Source: Paenarthrobacter aurescens (lineage in GTDB: Bacteria > Actinomycetota > Actinomycetes > Actinomycetales > Micrococcaceae). From it: a DNA stretch of 64,000 nucleotides. The stretch spans positions 1,116,001 to 1,180,000 of the forward strand of contig NZ_CP157456.1 of the NCBI RefSeq assembly GCF_041549525.1. The letters run 5' to 3'. Of this stretch, positions 44,465-52,308 are shown one piece after another. Made by a program: the position numbers and the translations under genes. How positions within the stretch are numbered: the stretch's first letter is position 1; the number at the start of each line of letters is the position of its first letter. Below the pieces are notes generated by a model. It made no database searches and was not told the DNA's origin. It saw only the letters and a list, made by a program, of their open reading frames with translations.

Positions 44465-45070
44465 CTAGTCTTCAGTCCAGTACTGGGCAGTGGGATTCAT
44501 TTTCGCGGCTAGTTTCCAAAAAGCGTCGTCCTTCATGTCGAACCAGCCATCTCCATCTTTGTAGAAGATGCCCTGCGTGAAGGCGGCGGCAAGAGTTGCA
44601 AGCATGTCCCTGATGGAGTTGTGCTTTAGCTTGTTTTCAACGTTTTCGAAGTTAAAGTCGTATACCGGCTGATGGTCGATCGCCGAGCAGTCTACGAATA
44701 CGTAGCCCCCAGCGTTGTCTTCGAGAAGTGGAAGCCACGAAGAATTCTCGTGGTACTCGTTGACGAATCGGTCGTAAATTTCCAACGCTTCAGCAAGACT
44801 AAGAAGGTAATAGCCGGGCATCAAATACATGTCGTTCAAAAGTACGTCCGGGTCTGAGTTCGTCCCATCGTGCCATCCGTAGAGGGCAATGAGATCTGCG
44901 CCGGGCCGAAGGCCACGTGCTGTGAGTTCTTCGGTAACGGTTTGGGCGGGAAGTCCAGGCCTCAGCAGTTTTGATGCACCAAGTTGCAGTTGCGCCAAGG
45001 ACTCATCGATGGTCGTCATCAACGCGGTCATGTCACGTTTCATGGAGCAAATCTCGCATGGGGTCTTCAT
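44465..45070 (-). CDS. SMI1/KNR4-family protein (possible immunity protein)
   Basis: About 201 residues. The pattern TVTEELTARGLRPGADLIALYGWHDGTNSD...LMPGYYLLSLAEALEIYDRF...WLPLLEDNAGGYVFVDC matches the SMI1/KNR4 (SUKH) fold, frequent among immunity proteins of contact-dependent and polymorphic toxin systems. No toxin gene is adjacent. Start choice is uncertain: ATG 45070 is used, with TTG 45079 and ATG 45031 as alternatives. Composition is lower in GC than the core genes nearby. Confidence 0.75.
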   Translation of the reverse strand: MKTPCEICSMKRDMTALMTTIDESLAQLQLGASKLLRPGLPAQTVTEELTARGLRPGADLIALYGWHDGTNSDPDVLLNDMYLMPGYYLLSLAEALEIYDRFVNEYHENSSWLPLLEDNAGGYVFVDCSAIDHQPVYDFNFENVENKLKHNSIRDMLATLAAAFTQGIFYKDGDGWFDMKDDAFWKLAAKMNPTAQYWTED

Positions 45071-45257
45071 TGATTCCAAAGGCTACATATGACTCGGGAA
45101 CATCGGCGGCGGAGGGTGCCCTTGTGCCAGGCGCTGGCCGACGTTTGGCAGTCGATCAGTGGTGGCCCAAATCCCACGATGCAAGGCCGCCGCCGGGGAA
45201 GAGACCAAATCAACATCTTCGGACCGTTGACGGTCCAGGATCCAGAGCCGCAGCTGT

Positions 45258-45770
45258 TCACTGCTTCGCCGGTCCTGCTCGTATCCACCTCTTGAGCTCC
45301 AGGCGGGCCCCATCGACGAAACGAACAATCACCTGCATGGCGTTGGGTTCTTCACCCCACCCATCGTCGTATGCGCCATAGGCGTCATCGAGGTTAACCA
45401 ACTCCTGGGCAACAGGGTGACCTTGATGGCCGACGACCCTGTGCGCCCAAGATGTGAGATCCCGTATCCGCGGGTTGCCTTCGACGGCCCGGCAGGCGTA
45501 GAAGTGGGCCACTATGAGCTTCGCTTCGTCGTCGGTCATCTCAACTGTTGCCAAGCCAAGCTCATTGAGGGCATCGTCGATGAGAGTTCGAAGCTCGAAA
45601 ACATTAATGTGTGGTGAAGCTCCGGCAAGCTCTCGGAGTCCCTGGCCGTCGTGCCCTTCGAGCAAAGCCTCAGTCGCAGCCGAGATTGCGGCCGTTGCAG
45701 CGTCCTGCCTGATAACCCACAAAGCTCTCGCCGAAATCAGGTCAATTGCAGCCGAACTGATTTTCTCCAC
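45258..45770 (-). CDS. Hypothetical protein of the accessory region
   Basis: A 170-residue soluble protein, mainly helical (SAAIDLISARALWVIRQDAATAAISAATEALLEG; VFELRTLIDDALNELG). No family is recognised. Its size, composition and position next to SMI1/KNR4 and DUF6188 genes resemble an orphan immunity protein. It is on the same strand as the SMI1/KNR4 gene, about 190 nt upstream. Confidence 0.6.
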   Translation of the reverse strand: MEKISSAAIDLISARALWVIRQDAATAAISAATEALLEGHDGQGLRELAGASPHINVFELRTLIDDALNELGLATVEMTDDEAKLIVAHFYACRAVEGNPRIRDLTSWAHRVVGHQGHPVAQELVNLDDAYGAYDDGWGEEPNAMQVIVRFVDGARLELKRWIRAGPAKQ

Positions 45771-46035
45771 ACCACTGCCTCTCGACGATTTTGGAGTTCC
45801 TGGGTCAACTTAAGGTGCCATGACGCATGGGCTTTTCCAGTCAGCTATAGCTTTTGGATATGCGAGGGAGCTACTCGGGCCCACTGGGCCGAGTTTGTCA
45901 TTGAGCCAGACTATGAATCCGACGGACGGTATTGCGAAGGACGGGGCACCCACAATGCCCTGCCGGTATGGTCGAGCCGAAGTACGGCGGCAGAGCGTAC
46001 CAGCCGTTTAGCTAACTCTTCGGATGGTGACGAGG
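45771..46035. other. Intergenic stretch before array 1
   Basis: No convincing gene on either strand. The frames present lack start signals and protein-like composition. It leads into the CACCTAG array at 46036. Confidence 0.4.
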
Positions 46036-46108
46036 TACCTAGGTGCGATGTATGTATGCACTCAATTTTGGGCGTTTCGTCACCTATCTTGGCCGAAGTA
46101 GCACCTAG
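46036..46108 (+). repeat. CACCTAG array 1, upstream of a small membrane-protein gene
   Basis: Boxes at 46036 (TACCTAG, which is also part of a palindrome so CTAGGTG is read at 46039-46045), 46081 (CACCTAT) and 46102 (CACCTAG). The last two are 21 bp apart; a degenerate CACTCAA at 46059 would make the spacing 23, 22, 21. The array points toward the gene at 46153. It is the least regular of the three arrays. Confidence 0.55.
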
Positions 46109-46152
46109 TTCCAGGGTGTTGACCACTTTGATGCGGGTTTGGGGCGCAGGCT

Positions 46153-46452
46153 GTGAAAGTCAAAGCAAAGTGGTTCTTCACTAGGAGCAATGATGGTCTT
46201 GAAGCAGATCAGCGAGACCTTACCTGGATGGCGGAAGGGAAGGTGAATAAGCTTCCTTCCCGCTTATACGTGGCTATGTTCTTCCTGCTGGCAGTCAATT
46301 TTGCTCTCTGGCAGCCTTTTGTTTGGTGGTGGGGCGCAGCCGCGGCGCTAATGCTGGGATTCGCGTTCTACGGCCTCTACGTGCTGCGACGAAGCAAGGA
46401 GGAAGCTGCGCGTAAGTCGGCACAAGGATCAGATGAAGTAGACGTGGACTGA
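46153..46452 (+). CDS. Small two-helix membrane protein
   Basis: A 99-residue protein from GTG 46153: a basic N-terminal cytoplasmic part, two adjacent hydrophobic helices (about 36-75: LYVAMFFLLAVNFALW and WWGAAAALMLGFAFYGLYVL) and an acidic tail. No family is recognised. It lies 44 nt after a CACCTAG array like those around the LAL regulator, so it may belong to that regulon. A start at 46131 in another frame would give only 17 codons. Confidence 0.6.
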   Translation: MKVKAKWFFTRSNDGLEADQRDLTWMAEGKVNKLPSRLYVAMFFLLAVNFALWQPFVWWWGAAAALMLGFAFYGLYVLRRSKEEAARKSAQGSDEVDVD

Positions 46453-46564
46453 GGAGTGGGTTGAAGTCCAGCACGGCCACGGGCTAGAAAGTGGGCAGCC
46501 CCCAGCTCACTAGCCCGCCGCCAGGTGAGGACACGAGCAGAAAATGCTCAGGTCCGTTCAGAGT

Positions 46565-46894
46565 TCAAGCCTCGTAGCGGTCGTTTGCAGGGACATCGAT
46601 TTCGCTCCCGTTCGCGAACTCCACATGCAGCGCACCTGCGTCGTTCGCGAATCCAGCTGTGAGGGTGGTGCGTGCAATCGAAAGCGCAGGACCCAGGAAT
46701 GCTGGCTCTTTGGCTGGGTCGAGTTCATGTCGTACGCCGTTGGAAGTCTTGAAGCTGAACTCAGATCCAATCCTGAGGAGGAAGCCCCCCGCCGTTTCGA
46801 TGCTAAATCCATAATCGACCAAGCACCGCACGATGGTGTCGGGAGCGGTAGGCCATGTCCGGAGCGGGGGCCGATCACCTGTTGGTTTGTTCAT
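46565..46894 (-). CDS. DUF6188-like protein
   Basis: A 109-residue protein. The ending FLGPALSIARTTLTAGFANDAGALHVEFANGSEIDVPANDRYEA, preceded by a beta-rich half (GFSIETAGGFLLRIGSEFSF), matches the pattern I associate with DUF6188, a small actinobacterial family often near toxin or immunity genes. Function is unknown. It is 54 nt upstream, on the opposite side, of the PLDc_N gene and not obviously in its operon. Confidence 0.6.
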   Translation of the reverse strand: MNKPTGDRPPLRTWPTAPDTIVRCLVDYGFSIETAGGFLLRIGSEFSFKTSNGVRHELDPAKEPAFLGPALSIARTTLTAGFANDAGALHVEFANGSEIDVPANDRYEA

Positions 46895-46948
46895 CCTCGC
46901 CCATCCATCCTCGTGTCTGCCGTCCGCACGAGTTCCTCAACTCCGCGC

Positions 46949-47188
46949 CTACAGCGTTTTTTGTAGCCGGATGCCACCCGTGGTGTGCATTAGCCGGGGC
47001 TTTGCATAGAGCCAAGCCATCAGCCCGAGCAACGGCACAGCGAACAACGCCAGTACCCACATGAGCCTTGCAGTTTGGCTGAGACTTCGGTCCCGAAGAA
47101 CGTCGAAGACTGCCCAGGCGATCGATCCCATGACGAAGACCGCGGATAGGCCCGCCAATGCAGCCAGGGCCCACTGCCAAGGTTCCAA
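46949..47188 (-). CDS. PLDc_N-domain small membrane protein
   Basis: A 79-residue protein with two transmembrane helices and the PLDc_N (phospholipase D nuclease N-terminal) pattern: AWAVFDVLRDRSLSQTARLMWVLALFAVPLLGLMAWLYAKPR. The domain typically anchors cardiolipin synthases or immunity-like small proteins. This copy is intact; its 3' 78 bp are duplicated at 48837-48914. On the minus strand it follows a 34-codon remnant of the gene intact at 48932-49549. Confidence 0.8.
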   Translation of the reverse strand: MEPWQWALAALAGLSAVFVMGSIAWAVFDVLRDRSLSQTARLMWVLALFAVPLLGLMAWLYAKPRLMHTTGGIRLQKTL

Positions 47189-47236
47189 GCCGTCCCCCCT
47201 CGGTCCGGTCGCTTCGGTTCAAACTAGCACCATTGA

Positions 47237-47341
47237 CTAATTGGTGGTGTCCTTGCTGGTGTTCGATTGTGTGTCTGAGCTGGCATTGAATTCCATGGCG
47301 GGGCCGCCCTCGCCCACGGTCGAGAAAGGAGGGCGTGTCTC
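47237..47341 (-). pseudogene. 3' remnant of the gene intact at 48932-49549
   Basis: After an in-frame stop the frame runs 34 codons, ending SSDTQSNTSKDTTN. The intact gene at 48932 ends NRDTQPNTSKDTTN, and the DNA of the last 40 bp is nearly identical. Only the tail of the gene survives here. Confidence 0.75.
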
Positions 47342-47359
47342 TTAGGCGACAGCGGAGAT

Positions 47360-47944
47360 TCAAGAGGATTTTGATATACGAATCCCACGGCCGGAAAAAT
47401 GCTCCCAGAAGGTCTGAAGATCAACAACTAAGTCCCGCCCCGTTGTCAGGTGATGACTCGAAGGGCGATGGACGTGCACGTTGCCCGAACTGCTTACCCC
47501 TATGACAACCGCGAGATGCCCTGAGGCACCGTCCGAGTCGAAGGAATGACCGATCGAGGCAATGAATATGCCATCCTCCTGCACCGACTGAACGAGCTGC
47601 TCCTGAGCGCCAAAAGTCTCCGTGCTGGCCGAAAGGCCGTTACGTCGTGCGTGCTCGGCGAGTCCCTTGTGATTCCAGCCGGAGGCTTCACTGTAAGACC
47701 CGTCGGCAAGAAGTTCTTCGGTGATCGTCGAAGGCAAAAATCGGCGGTGAGGCACGAGTGCCGCATAGACCATTTGGAGGCATGCCACGCCGCACGACCT
47801 ACCGTTCCAGAATTTGGCAGCCCTTAGGCTGGGGTACCCAAGATTTTCCCAGTCGTGGCTGAACATGGAGCTGAAGAACGGGATCACAGGGTCCAATTGG
47901 CTTTCTTTCATCTCATTCGGACGAGTTGAGGCCGGCAAGTTCAT
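47360..47944 (-). CDS. C39-like papain-fold cysteine peptidase
   Basis: About 194 residues from ATG 47944 (GGTGGGA upstream). NGRSCGVACLQMVYAAL has the catalytic Cys in the C39-type context, GHLAVVIGVSSSGNVHVHRPS provides the His and probable Asp/Asn. No signal peptide or transporter domain is present, unlike bacteriocin-exporter C39 domains, so it resembles stand-alone C39_2 proteins found in toxin or peptide-processing contexts. Its substrate is unknown. Confidence 0.65.
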   Translation of the reverse strand: MNLPASTRPNEMKESQLDPVIPFFSSMFSHDWENLGYPSLRAAKFWNGRSCGVACLQMVYAALVPHRRFLPSTITEELLADGSYSEASGWNHKGLAEHARRNGLSASTETFGAQEQLVQSVQEDGIFIASIGHSFDSDGASGHLAVVIGVSSSGNVHVHRPSSHHLTTGRDLVVDLQTFWEHFSGRGIRISKSS

Positions 47945-48025
47945 TTCCCACCCGCATTTATAGATAATGCGGAACGGCACTTAAAAACAATAGCAAACAC
48001 GGAAGTACCCAATCAACCGTAATGG

Positions 48026-48087
48026 ACAGGCATTTGTAGTCCTACGTATAGGCAACTACAAGAAAGATATTAATGTCAAATGCCTGT
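48026..48087. repeat. Nested inverted repeats
   Basis: Outer arms ACAGGCATTT (48026-48035) and AAATGCCTGT (48078-48087) are perfect complements; inside them TTGTAGT (48034-48040) pairs with ACTACAA (48055-48061), and CCTA/TAGG (48041-48052) closes the centre. The structure is upstream of the C39-like gene (which runs away from it) in an AT-rich gap. It could be a recombination site, an element end or a terminator. Confidence 0.6.
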
Positions 48088-48580
48088 TGGTCGTGAGGCG
48101 GTGATCCTCGATTATTGCTTTATTTCAAGAAATTATAGGTTCTTGGCGTCATGTTTTCATCAGGAGGACCACTTAGTTTTTGGACTCCCATGTCGATTCT
48201 GCACTCTGCCGCTGAGTGGTGTTCCTCGTCCCTCTGGCCGGAGTCGACGATGTGGCCGGTGCCGTCGTGGAGTTGTCCCGGCCGCAGGGAGTCGCGGCGC
48301 GGGATTGGCCGATCTGGCATTCCTGACGCGGGGTTCCGGAATCTTGCCCCGCAGTCAGACCTGAAGGGAGCGTAGAGCGCGTCCCACAGCTAGCCACGTC
48401 TCCGCCGGCCGTGACAGGGCCCCAACTGTCCCTGACGTCCTTCTTCTTCGCCCGTCACCTTTGCCAGGGAAGGAGTTCGTTACGGGACTGATCCATAATT
48501 GACCTGTCCAGCTCGCTGGACGGCTTCGCGCAGGTGCGAGGCGGACTGCGGGTGCCATTGGGACCTAAAGGTTAGGCTTC
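48088..48580. other. Long stretch without a recognisable gene
   Basis: All six frames contain short open stretches but none has a good ribosome-binding site, family signature or protein-like composition. It probably holds remnants of lost genes. GACCTGTCCAGC/GCTGGACGG at about 48500 form a weak hairpin. Confidence 0.4.
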
Positions 48581-48853
48581 TTGGACAACATCGTAGGGGG
48601 CGATTCTGAAAATGATGCGCTCAAGATCCGCGTTCTGAATATCGCGGCAACGGCCCTGCTGCTGATCGTTTCGACTCTGCAGTTCACAAAAGTAGTCGAC
48701 GGGTTTTGGACTATGACGCTGCTCCTGCTTATCGCGGCCCCGACGACAGTTGCTTGGGTGATTCTTGAGAGACGGCAGGGCGCGGAAAAGATGCGAGGCG
48801 GCGGTAGGCGTACAGAATCGCGATGTTGGTTACCTACCCGTGGTGTGTATTAG
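48581..48853 (+). pseudogene. Degenerate copy of the small membrane gene at 55774
   Basis: The sequence from about 48572 to 48815 is clearly homologous to 55741-55975. Here the region between the TAGGGGG ribosome-binding site and the conserved KIRVLN codons is 4 bp shorter, so the native start frame (MMRSRSAF then stop) is lost; the membrane frame can only be read from TTG 48581, upstream of that binding site. The native stop is also lost, adding 15 foreign codons that run into the PLDc_N remnant. Two hydrophobic helices remain. Confidence 0.65.
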
Positions 48854-48914
48854 CCAGGGCTTGGCATACAGCCAACCCATCAGGCCGATCAGCGGCACAG
48901 CGAACAACACCAGT
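48837..48914 (-). pseudogene. 3' remnant of a PLDc_N gene
   Basis: These 78 bp match 46977-47054, the 3' part of the intact PLDc_N gene, at about 85-90% identity. The 5' part is missing: the sequence jumps directly to a segment matching 47219-47275, a deletion of about 165 bp relative to the other copy. Confidence 0.75.
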
Positions 48915-48931
48915 TCAACTAGCACTAGTGA

Positions 48932-49549
48932 CTAGTTGGTGGTGTCCTTGCTGGTGTTGGGTTGTGTGTCTCGGTTCTCGTCGCGGCGCCTTCTCCCCGG
49001 GCCATCCCCGGCAAACCCGGCAACGAACCCGAAGTCGTACTTTCCGTTCTCCGGGCGGGGCTCGCGCTCCAGTCGCAGGATGGATGTCGGCGTAATGAGT
49101 GCTTTCGCGATCCCACTCTCCGTTTCGAACGTAAAGGACCCAAAAACGGTAGGGTCCGTGCGGTCTCTCAGCAGGAGGGTTGTGTCCGGGCCATGTACTT
49201 CGGAAGCGACCGGATGATAGCGGTCCATGTGCCGGCCCCAGATGGGAAGGGAAAGGGGGAAGCAGAGCTTGACGGCTTCAGGAAAGGAAAACGGGATGCG
49301 GTCAATTGAAAGGCTGAAATCATCGGCGCCATCCGTCTGCATGGTGAGCGTTGTGCGGTCGAAGGTTCGGGTGCTTCCGTCCGGCAGCTCTTTGGCAGAC
49401 CACATGAAGGCCCTTGGGTGCACCGAGATGGCGAAGCGCACCAGGTAGTTTCCACTCTGGCAGTATGAGGTGCCGTCGTACGAAGTTCCCTCTCCGCCGC
49501 CCATGGCCTTTCCGATCGCGATCGCCAGGTTCTCAGGAGAAGTGTCCAC
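48932..49549 (-). CDS. Hypothetical protein, intact member of a duplicated pair
   Basis: A 205-residue soluble protein, mostly beta (LVRFAISVHPRAFMW; RTTLTMQTDGADDFSLSID; FGSFTFETESGIAKALITPTSILRLERE) with a charged tail ending DTQPNTSKDTTN. No family is recognised. A 3' remnant of a paralogue lies at 47237-47341. In both copies a PLDc_N gene or remnant follows, so the two genes are an ancestral pair. Confidence 0.65.
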   Translation of the reverse strand: MDTSPENLAIAIGKAMGGGEGTSYDGTSYCQSGNYLVRFAISVHPRAFMWSAKELPDGSTRTFDRTTLTMQTDGADDFSLSIDRIPFSFPEAVKLCFPLSLPIWGRHMDRYHPVASEVHGPDTTLLLRDRTDPTVFGSFTFETESGIAKALITPTSILRLEREPRPENGKYDFGFVAGFAGDGPGRRRRDENRDTQPNTSKDTTN

Positions 49550-49572
49550 GCCTCATCCTTGCACGAGCCCGC

Positions 49573-50076
49573 TTAGGAGGGTTCGCCGTCGTTGTTTGTC
49601 AGCAGGAACTTGCGCAAAAGGTTGGCGAGCTGTGTGCGCTCGGTCTGGGACAGTCCGTCGAGCATCCGTTGCTGATTTTCCACGTGGTGCTCCACCACCT
49701 CGTCCACCAAGGTGCGACCCTCGGGGGTGAGGCTGATCAGCAATTGCCGACGGTTCTCGAGGTTGGTCTCCCTGTGAACGAGCCCGCGGGTGACGAGCCT
49801 GTCCACGCGGTTGGTCATGGCCGCGGAACCGATCATGGTGAGGCTAGCCAACCGCCCGGGCGTGAGCGGAGCTTCGGCGGCCGATCTGCGGAGCGTTGCC
49901 AGGACATCGAACTCCCACGGTTCCAACCCGAACCGCTTCATGAACTTCTGTACATCCAGTGAGGCCAGGCGGCTGGCCCTGTTCAGCCTACCCAGAACGC
50001 CCATGGAGCTGACGTCCACATCGGGGCGTTCCTTGTTCCACTGTTCAAGAATCAGGTCTACTGCGTCGCGGTCCAT
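49573..50076 (-). CDS. MarR-family transcriptional regulator
   Basis: A 167-residue winged-helix regulator: LEPWEFDVLATLRRSAAEAPLTPGRLASLTMIGSAAMTNRVDRLVTRGLVHRETNLENRRQLLISLTPEG is the canonical MarR DNA-binding core with its wing. It is divergent from an EamA transporter gene with a palindrome between them, so it probably represses both and responds to a compound exported by the transporter. Confidence 0.9.
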   Translation of the reverse strand: MDRDAVDLILEQWNKERPDVDVSSMGVLGRLNRASRLASLDVQKFMKRFGLEPWEFDVLATLRRSAAEAPLTPGRLASLTMIGSAAMTNRVDRLVTRGLVHRETNLENRRQLLISLTPEGRTLVDEVVEHHVENQQRMLDGLSQTERTQLANLLRKFLLTNNDGEPS

Positions 50077-50134
50077 TTCCCTCCCGTGCTTGACCTCAAA
50101 CAGTACAGCACCTACATTGTCCTACATCAAATAG

Positions 50135-50146
50135 TTCGACATCGAA
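50135..50146. promoter_or_regulatory. Candidate MarR operator
   Basis: TTCGA-CA-TCGAA is a perfect palindrome with 5-bp arms within a wider imperfect dyad (ATAG...AAATGTAT), placed between the divergent marR and eamA genes, 18 bp before ATG 50164. Confidence 0.6.
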
Positions 50147-50163
50147 ATGTATGGAAATGAACA

Positions 50164-51177
50164 ATGACTAAAGCGTCCCCTCGCGACCTCTTCATCACCG
50201 CCCTGGCACCGATGGTGTGGGGCTCCACGTACCTGGTGACTACCGAGTTCCTCCCCGCCGACCGACCTCTCCTCGCCGCAACCGTTCGGGCCCTGCCGGC
50301 TGGGCTCGTGTTGATGCTGGCCACCCGGACGTGGCCGCGGGGGAGTTGGTGGTTCAAAGCCGCGGCGTTGGGCGCGCTGAACATTGGGCTGTTCTTCTTC
50401 CTGTTGTTCTTCACCGCGTACCAGCTACCCGGCGGGCTCGCCGCGTTGGTGATGTCCGTCCAGCCGCTGTTCGTACTCTTCCTGGGCGTGCTGCTTCTGG
50501 GGGAGCGGATCCGTCTGATGCACGTCGTTGCCTGCGCGGTGGGAGCAGCCGGTGTTGGCTTGCTCGTCCTGCGATCCGACGCGACGCTTACTTTTGTGGG
50601 TGTGCTGGCCGGGATGGCGGCGGCGCTCAGCATGGCGGCGGGCATTGTGCTCACCAAGCGGTGGGGAAAGCCCGACGGCGTGGGGCTGCTTGGGTTTACC
50701 GGCCTGCAGTTGGCGATGGGTGGAGTCATGCTCCTGCCGGTCACGTTGATGGTTGAGGGGTTGCCGGGCTCAGTAACTGTTCCTAACCTGGCGGGCTTCG
50801 CTTACTTGAGCGTGATCGGAGCTTTGGTCGCTTATGCCGTGTGGTTCCGGGGTATCCAGCGGCTGCCGACGATGGTGGTCTCGTTTCTGGGATTTCTGAG
50901 CCCGCTGGTCGCGACGGTGCTGGGGTTCGTATTCCTGGGGGAGTCGTTGTCCGCGTGGCAGGTTGTGGGGGCTGTGTTGGTGCTAGGGGCGGTGGGGTTG
51001 GTTCAGGGGGCGGGTAGTATACGGAAGCCCGAGGTAACGCCGGCCTACTCCGTGGTGGATGTCTCTGCCCCGGGAACTAGTGAGGCAAAATGCTCGCGGC
51101 CTCTTGGAGCACGTGAAAGTCCTGTGCGTAGGTCGACTGAAGATGAGCTGAACCGCCGAAGGCACTCGGATGTTTGA
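50164..51177 (+). CDS. EamA/DMT-family transporter with unusual C-terminal tail
   Basis: A 337-residue drug/metabolite transporter: two EamA repeats of about five helices each (VWGSTYLVTTEFLPADRPLL; LPGGLAALVMSVQPLFVLFLGVLLLGERI; second repeat ending FVFLGESLSAWQVVGAVLVLGAVGLVQ). Family members usually end near residue 290-300. Here about 45 hydrophilic residues follow, and the last 101 bp overlap the 3' end of the convergent gene at 51077. The tail may come from loss of the original stop at the insertion edge of the accessory genes. Confidence 0.85.
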   Translation: MTKASPRDLFITALAPMVWGSTYLVTTEFLPADRPLLAATVRALPAGLVLMLATRTWPRGSWWFKAAALGALNIGLFFFLLFFTAYQLPGGLAALVMSVQPLFVLFLGVLLLGERIRLMHVVACAVGAAGVGLLVLRSDATLTFVGVLAGMAAALSMAAGIVLTKRWGKPDGVGLLGFTGLQLAMGGVMLLPVTLMVEGLPGSVTVPNLAGFAYLSVIGALVAYAVWFRGIQRLPTMVVSFLGFLSPLVATVLGFVFLGESLSAWQVVGAVLVLGAVGLVQGAGSIRKPEVTPAYSVVDVSAPGTSEAKCSRPLGARESPVRRSTEDELNRRRHSDV

Positions 51178-51940
51178 TGAAGCAAACAAGCCTTGAGCGC
51201 CCGCCTACGTGCATTTCGAAAATGTTCTGTTTGGGATCGGGCAGACCGTCCGGACCCTGTTTACCGAACTGTGGCCTGTCCACGAAGGCCGACGGATTGG
51301 CAGACCGAAGCGCTGTAGCGGCCTTTCCACCAACGACGACGACCAGTCCTGCGGGTGACGCTTCTAATATTCGCCCCATGTGCTTGGCAGAACAAAGCTG
51401 CACCGCTTCCTGCACTCCTTGTTCGTTTGCCGATTTACAGTGCACTACCTCGGTCATGACTGAGCGTTCGTACCAGGGGATGTCATTTCCAAGTAGCGCG
51501 TTGGTTTGTTTCTCGATCCATCCCCAGTAGCGTTCCTTTGACCCCCACATCGGTCCCCCGGCAACATGCGCTTCGTCTACTTTCCGGTGTCGTCTCTCAC
51601 TAACCCAAACATGCTCGGGACTGAAGCGATTGATCATGAAGTCCGCTATATCGGTGTCCGACCAATCTGTAGTCGGATACTTTTCCGCGAACCTTTTGGA
51701 AGGCAGCTTTGCATCCGGAATTCCAGCGCTGATCGCAGGGTTCGAGGACAAAAAAACAACTTGTGCTTTTCCGAGGTTCCCCGCCCAAGCCTCCGGAACT
51801 TGAAAGGCCCCCGCATGGTTGTCCTGGGAACGAACAATCTTGTGGCAAGGATGCTCACGACCCGTTTGCGGATGGTTGGCCGCAGACAGCTCACTGCATC
51901 TGGCTACGCTAAGAGCAAGTTCGTCAAGAAAGACGGGCAC
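51077..51940 (-). CDS. Uracil-DNA-glycosylase-superfamily-like protein
   Basis: A 287-residue protein with the order of motifs of the UDG fold: an N-terminal Cys-containing region, AQVVFLSSNPAIS (motif 1 position), SVMTEVVHCKSANEQGVQEAVQLCSAKHMGRIL followed by AGLVVVVGGKAATAL (the helix-strand unit before motif 2), and CFIKHPSAFGGSA at the motif 2 His-Pro-Ser position. The catalytic Asp/Asn is not obvious, so it may be divergent or bind modified bases. Its neighbour is a PLD-helicase-DUF3427 gene, oriented divergently, suggesting a DNA-targeting defence pair. The family call is moderate. Confidence 0.6.
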   Translation of the reverse strand: MPVFLDELALSVARCSELSAANHPQTGREHPCHKIVRSQDNHAGAFQVPEAWAGNLGKAQVVFLSSNPAISAGIPDAKLPSKRFAEKYPTTDWSDTDIADFMINRFSPEHVWVSERRHRKVDEAHVAGGPMWGSKERYWGWIEKQTNALLGNDIPWYERSVMTEVVHCKSANEQGVQEAVQLCSAKHMGRILEASPAGLVVVVGGKAATALRSANPSAFVDRPQFGKQGPDGLPDPKQNIFEMHVGGRSRLVCFIKHPSAFGGSAHLQSTYAQDFHVLQEAASILPH

Positions 51941-52308
51941 AATTCCTCCTGTATTCGGTCGGCGGTTTTAGTATTTGCTTCGCGGAGTCCATTTCAAGGC
52001 CCCACTTCTAGCAGCACCTTCATGAATACTAAGCGTGTTCCGTCAATCACTCGGTTGACGCACACCTCATGGAGGGCCGGAAGGGCCGGTAAATGGGGCG
52101 TGCCGCTTATAGGCTTCCCGATCGGGCTTAGAGACGACTACGTAAAAACGTGTACCGTTCGTCGCTGCGGCCGTTCCACAGCGAACGACACCGACCCGCT
52201 CGAGGCCAGTCTGAGAAGACCCACAGACATTGTCATGGGGCAATGCTAATTGAGGGCTTCGCACGCGAGTCTCCTGCCATTGTCACCCCAACCTAATACC
52301 CTGGCGCA
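51941..52308. other. Divergent intergenic region between UDG-like and helicase genes
   Basis: No gene seen. It contains TAATAC (52295-52300) 8 nt before the helicase GTG, a possible -10 that would give a nearly leaderless mRNA, and a hairpin CGTTCGTCGCTG/CAGCGAACG around 52158-52189. Confidence 0.4.

Noticed and set aside
46131..46184. 17-codon ATG frame after array 1
   Set aside because: It lies in a different frame from the membrane protein, has no promoter geometry like arrays 2 and 3, and is too short to support.
48080..48558. Several 60-95 codon frames in the gap
   Set aside because: They overlap on both strands, lack binding sites and have no recognisable motifs.
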